Positions 62,406 through 64,000 of a stretch of DNA of 64,000 nucleotides are shown here, one piece after another. The DNA lies in the NCBI RefSeq assembly GCF_900110145.1, contig NZ_FOCP01000008.1:62001-126000 (forward strand), written 5' to 3'. A model generated the notes under the pieces. It saw only the letters and a program-made list of their open reading frames with translations. It searched no databases and was not told where the DNA came from. The first letter of the stretch is position 1. Every line of letters begins with the position of its first letter. The stretch comes from Nitrosomonas marina. GTDB taxonomy: Bacteria > Pseudomonadota > Gammaproteobacteria > Burkholderiales > Nitrosomonadaceae. A program made the translations under genes and the position numbers.

Positions 62406-64000
62406 TCATTGCTGATGCACCACCAGTTGATTAAATGGTATCGTCCATTGTTGCTGGTTGCAGACATCCACTGCAAACCGTTGCAAATCGCGTTTGATCA
62501 TATAGTAATCGGGCGCCGCCGCACCATCAAAGGTGCCGATAATTTTAAAGTCCAGCGAAGATGAATTCGCTTGCTCGAAATATACCGAAATGTCCCTGAT
62601 GGTTTGACCGTAGCCTTCATGCTGCATTCTGTTCAGAATGCCTTCTTGAAATATTTTGGGAATATCCGTCGTACTTTCTTGCTGATATTGGTAGTCTATA
62701 CCCATTGTGCTGGTAATAATGAATCCTGAAGATAGGTTCTTCGGGCATGCGCTCAAAAAATCATGGATTGAATAGAACTGGGGCATTGAACCATTGCCGA
62801 GTGCCAGCACCACATGTTCAGGGGTTAAAGAACTGACCTTGAGACATCTGCCATCCGCAAGCAAAACAAAATCGCCCTGCTTGCAGGGAAACCAGGTTTC
62901 GTCATCCGTATGCGGGCGCGATACATAGTTATTTAATTCCGATAACGGCAGTCTTAATTTGAAACCCGGCATGGCCGGGTTTTCCAGCCTGCTGAAAAAA
63001 TTCAACCGTTCGATTCTCATCGGAACGCCATTATATAGAATACGCTCCCCTTCTCTTACCGGCCCCGCGTCAAGTATGGTTTGCAGTTCTTTGATGTAAC
63101 GGGGTACAGAATTTTTAAGTGCCCAGACAACGATAACCAGCAGTAACACTGTTACAGCGACCAGCACCTGATCGTCACGCATGTCCAGCACGATAAAAAC
63201 GGTCACGATCGAGAGCAATACGGTAATTCCGCGGAAAATAAGATTGGCAATGCGCTGTACATAGGACATTCTGCCATTCTGTTTACGTATAATCAGCAAT
63301 AAAATACCTTTCCATAACAGTGACAGGATTAAAAACACCGACAGAGACGCCAGTAACGCCATCAAAATAGTAGTGCCTCGCCCCAATACAAACTGTTTCA
63401 GCTGATCGCCGAACGATACGGCCTCTTCCTGCTCCAGCAGGCGTATGCCGTCCAGCTGGATATTTGCGGCATCCAACTGGTGTCTGCTGTCCTCCAGCAG
63501 GTTCTCCCATTTTTTTTTGACCCGCAGGTATCTGTCCAGCGCACTGTCTTCCAGCCCATCCTGGTTTATACGCGCCATTTTCTTCAGTGCTTTAGTGCTA
63601 TCGTCAATCTGGGACTGATAAAAGGCGATTTTATTCTGAAGTTCGAGTATCTTGCGTTTACCCTCCGTATACTCGTGCAACTCATTCATGATCGGCTGCA
63701 GAATCTCGAGCAGATTTTTTTGCCAATCAAACGTTTTATCGTCCGAATCTTCGATTTTGGCCAGATCAAGTCCACCGGTCTGAATCAATTCAAATGTATT
63801 TTCCTGTTCTTTGATTAATCGGTTGATCTCATCGATTTCATTCAGAATTGTTGTTTTTTCCGTTTCGGTATTGGCTCTGGTCAATAACCTGGATTTGGCT
63901 TCAAGCTCTTTTTCTAATGCACTTATCGCATCAATGATCGCATTGAGTTTGCTGAAAACTGATTCATCTGTAGGCAAATTCTCGGTTGTCGATGATTCAA
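62406..64000 (-). CDS. Coiled-coil MscS-like membrane protein, 5' end outside the window
   Basis: The frame is open to the right edge (codons before the TTG at 63977 read on without a stop), so the N-terminus lies beyond the window. At least 530 residues: an N-terminal region of long charged coiled-coil (ISALEKELEAKSRLLTR, EQENTFELIQTG, EILQPIMNELHEYTEGKRKILELQNKIAFYQSQ), then three to four membrane segments at about 200-290, and a C-terminal beta-domain with AGPVREGERILYNGVPMRIERLN, KLRLPLSELNNYVSR and KQGDFVLLADGRCLKVSSL resembling the MscS cage. A role as a mechanosensitive-type channel is likely but not certain. Confidence 0.75.
   Translation of the reverse strand, partial: ESSTTENLPTDESVFSKLNAIIDAISALEKELEAKSRLLTRANTETEKTTILNEIDEINRLIKEQENTFELIQTGGLDLAKIEDSDDKTFDWQKNLLEILQPIMNELHEYTEGKRKILELQNKIAFYQSQIDDSTKALKKMARINQDGLEDSALDRYLRVKKKWENLLEDSRHQLDAANIQLDGIRLLEQEEAVSFGDQLKQFVLGRGTTILMALLASLSVFLILSLLWKGILLLIIRKQNGRMSYVQRIANLIFRGITVLLSIVTVFIVLDMRDDQVLVAVTVLLLVIVVWALKNSVPRYIKELQTILDAGPVREGERILYNGVPMRIERLNFFSRLENPAMPGFKLRLPLSELNNYVSRPHTDDETWFPCKQGDFVLLADGRCLKVSSLTPEHVVLALGNGSMPQFYSIHDFLSACPKNLSSGFIITSTMGIDYQYQQESTTDIPKIFQEGILNRMQHEGYGQTIRDISVYFEQANSSSLDFKIIGTFDGAAAPDYYMIKRDLQRFAVDVCNQQQWTIPFNQLVVHQQ

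Noticed and set aside
1..64000. tRNA, rRNA, CRISPR array or riboswitch
   Set aside because: I scanned the intergenic regions for cloverleaf sequences, direct repeats and leader structures and saw none; a covariance-model search was not possible here.

Overview
The window looks like ordinary chromosome of a Gram-negative betaproteobacterium, most likely an ammonia oxidiser of the Nitrosomonas group. This rests on a copper nitrite reductase of the NirK/AniA type, the Acidithiobacillus/Nitrosomonas-type glutamate-cysteine ligase next to glutathione synthetase, the betaproteobacterial order PHP-yciO-M50-trpS-scpA-scpB, paired pilT/pilU, a CNP1-like protein, and moderate GC judged by eye. It is an inference from gene content; no rRNA or tRNA gene was seen to confirm it.

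Layout. 0.3-4.7 kb: hrcA and hemH, then convergent gshA-gshB. 5.1-11.5 kb: a small lipoprotein, a large exported beta-helix-like protein, then a plus-strand run of a VOC protein, a TonB-dependent receptor of the PqqU/YncD type, a secreted PQQ-dependent sugar dehydrogenase and a DUF938 methyltransferase. 11.7-19.7 kb (minus): comEC, the complete AmmeMemoRadiSam trio, an HhH-GPD-like protein, pilU and pilT. 20-26 kb: suhB, then the scpB/scpA/trpS/M50/yciO/PHP block. 26.1-31.5 kb: nnrS, a rubrerythrin/Fe-S/DUF3501/CNP1-like run, and a ribosome-associated protein with a host-attachment-family protein.

32-36.6 kb: galE, two group-4 glycosyltransferases and galU (surface polysaccharide). 36.6-41.2 kb: a CheY-like protein lacking its phosphoacceptor Asp, an SMP-30/strictosidine-synthase-like protein, DUF2798 and a Kef-type antiporter. 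41.4-44 kb: nirK with a perfect palindrome in its leader, apt and a YdcZ-type transporter. 44-49 kb (minus): mpl, a two-domain glycosyltransferase fusion and a cellulose-synthase-like GT2. 49.2-50.3 kb: a protein with the architecture of a pentameric ligand-gated ion channel. 50.4-51.4 kb: a broken gene with DUF4157/eCIS-cargo-like motifs. 51.5-54.2 kb: a lipase lipoprotein, a DCC-family protein and an MscS channel. 54.4-58.2 kb: a gene-poor stretch holding two decayed transposase relics (IS256 and, less surely, IS4), with PRC-barrel, flavin reductase and small lipoprotein genes between them. 58.4-64 kb: DUF4126, DUF2845, tex, DUF2141 and a membrane protein running off the right edge.

The most distinctive points are the putative PQQ uptake plus PQQ enzyme cluster, the channel-like protein at 49.2 kb, the pseudo-receiver CheY, the nirK leader palindrome, the rubrerythrin/Fe-S/DUF3501 cassette, and the decayed accessory patch at 50.4-58.2 kb.
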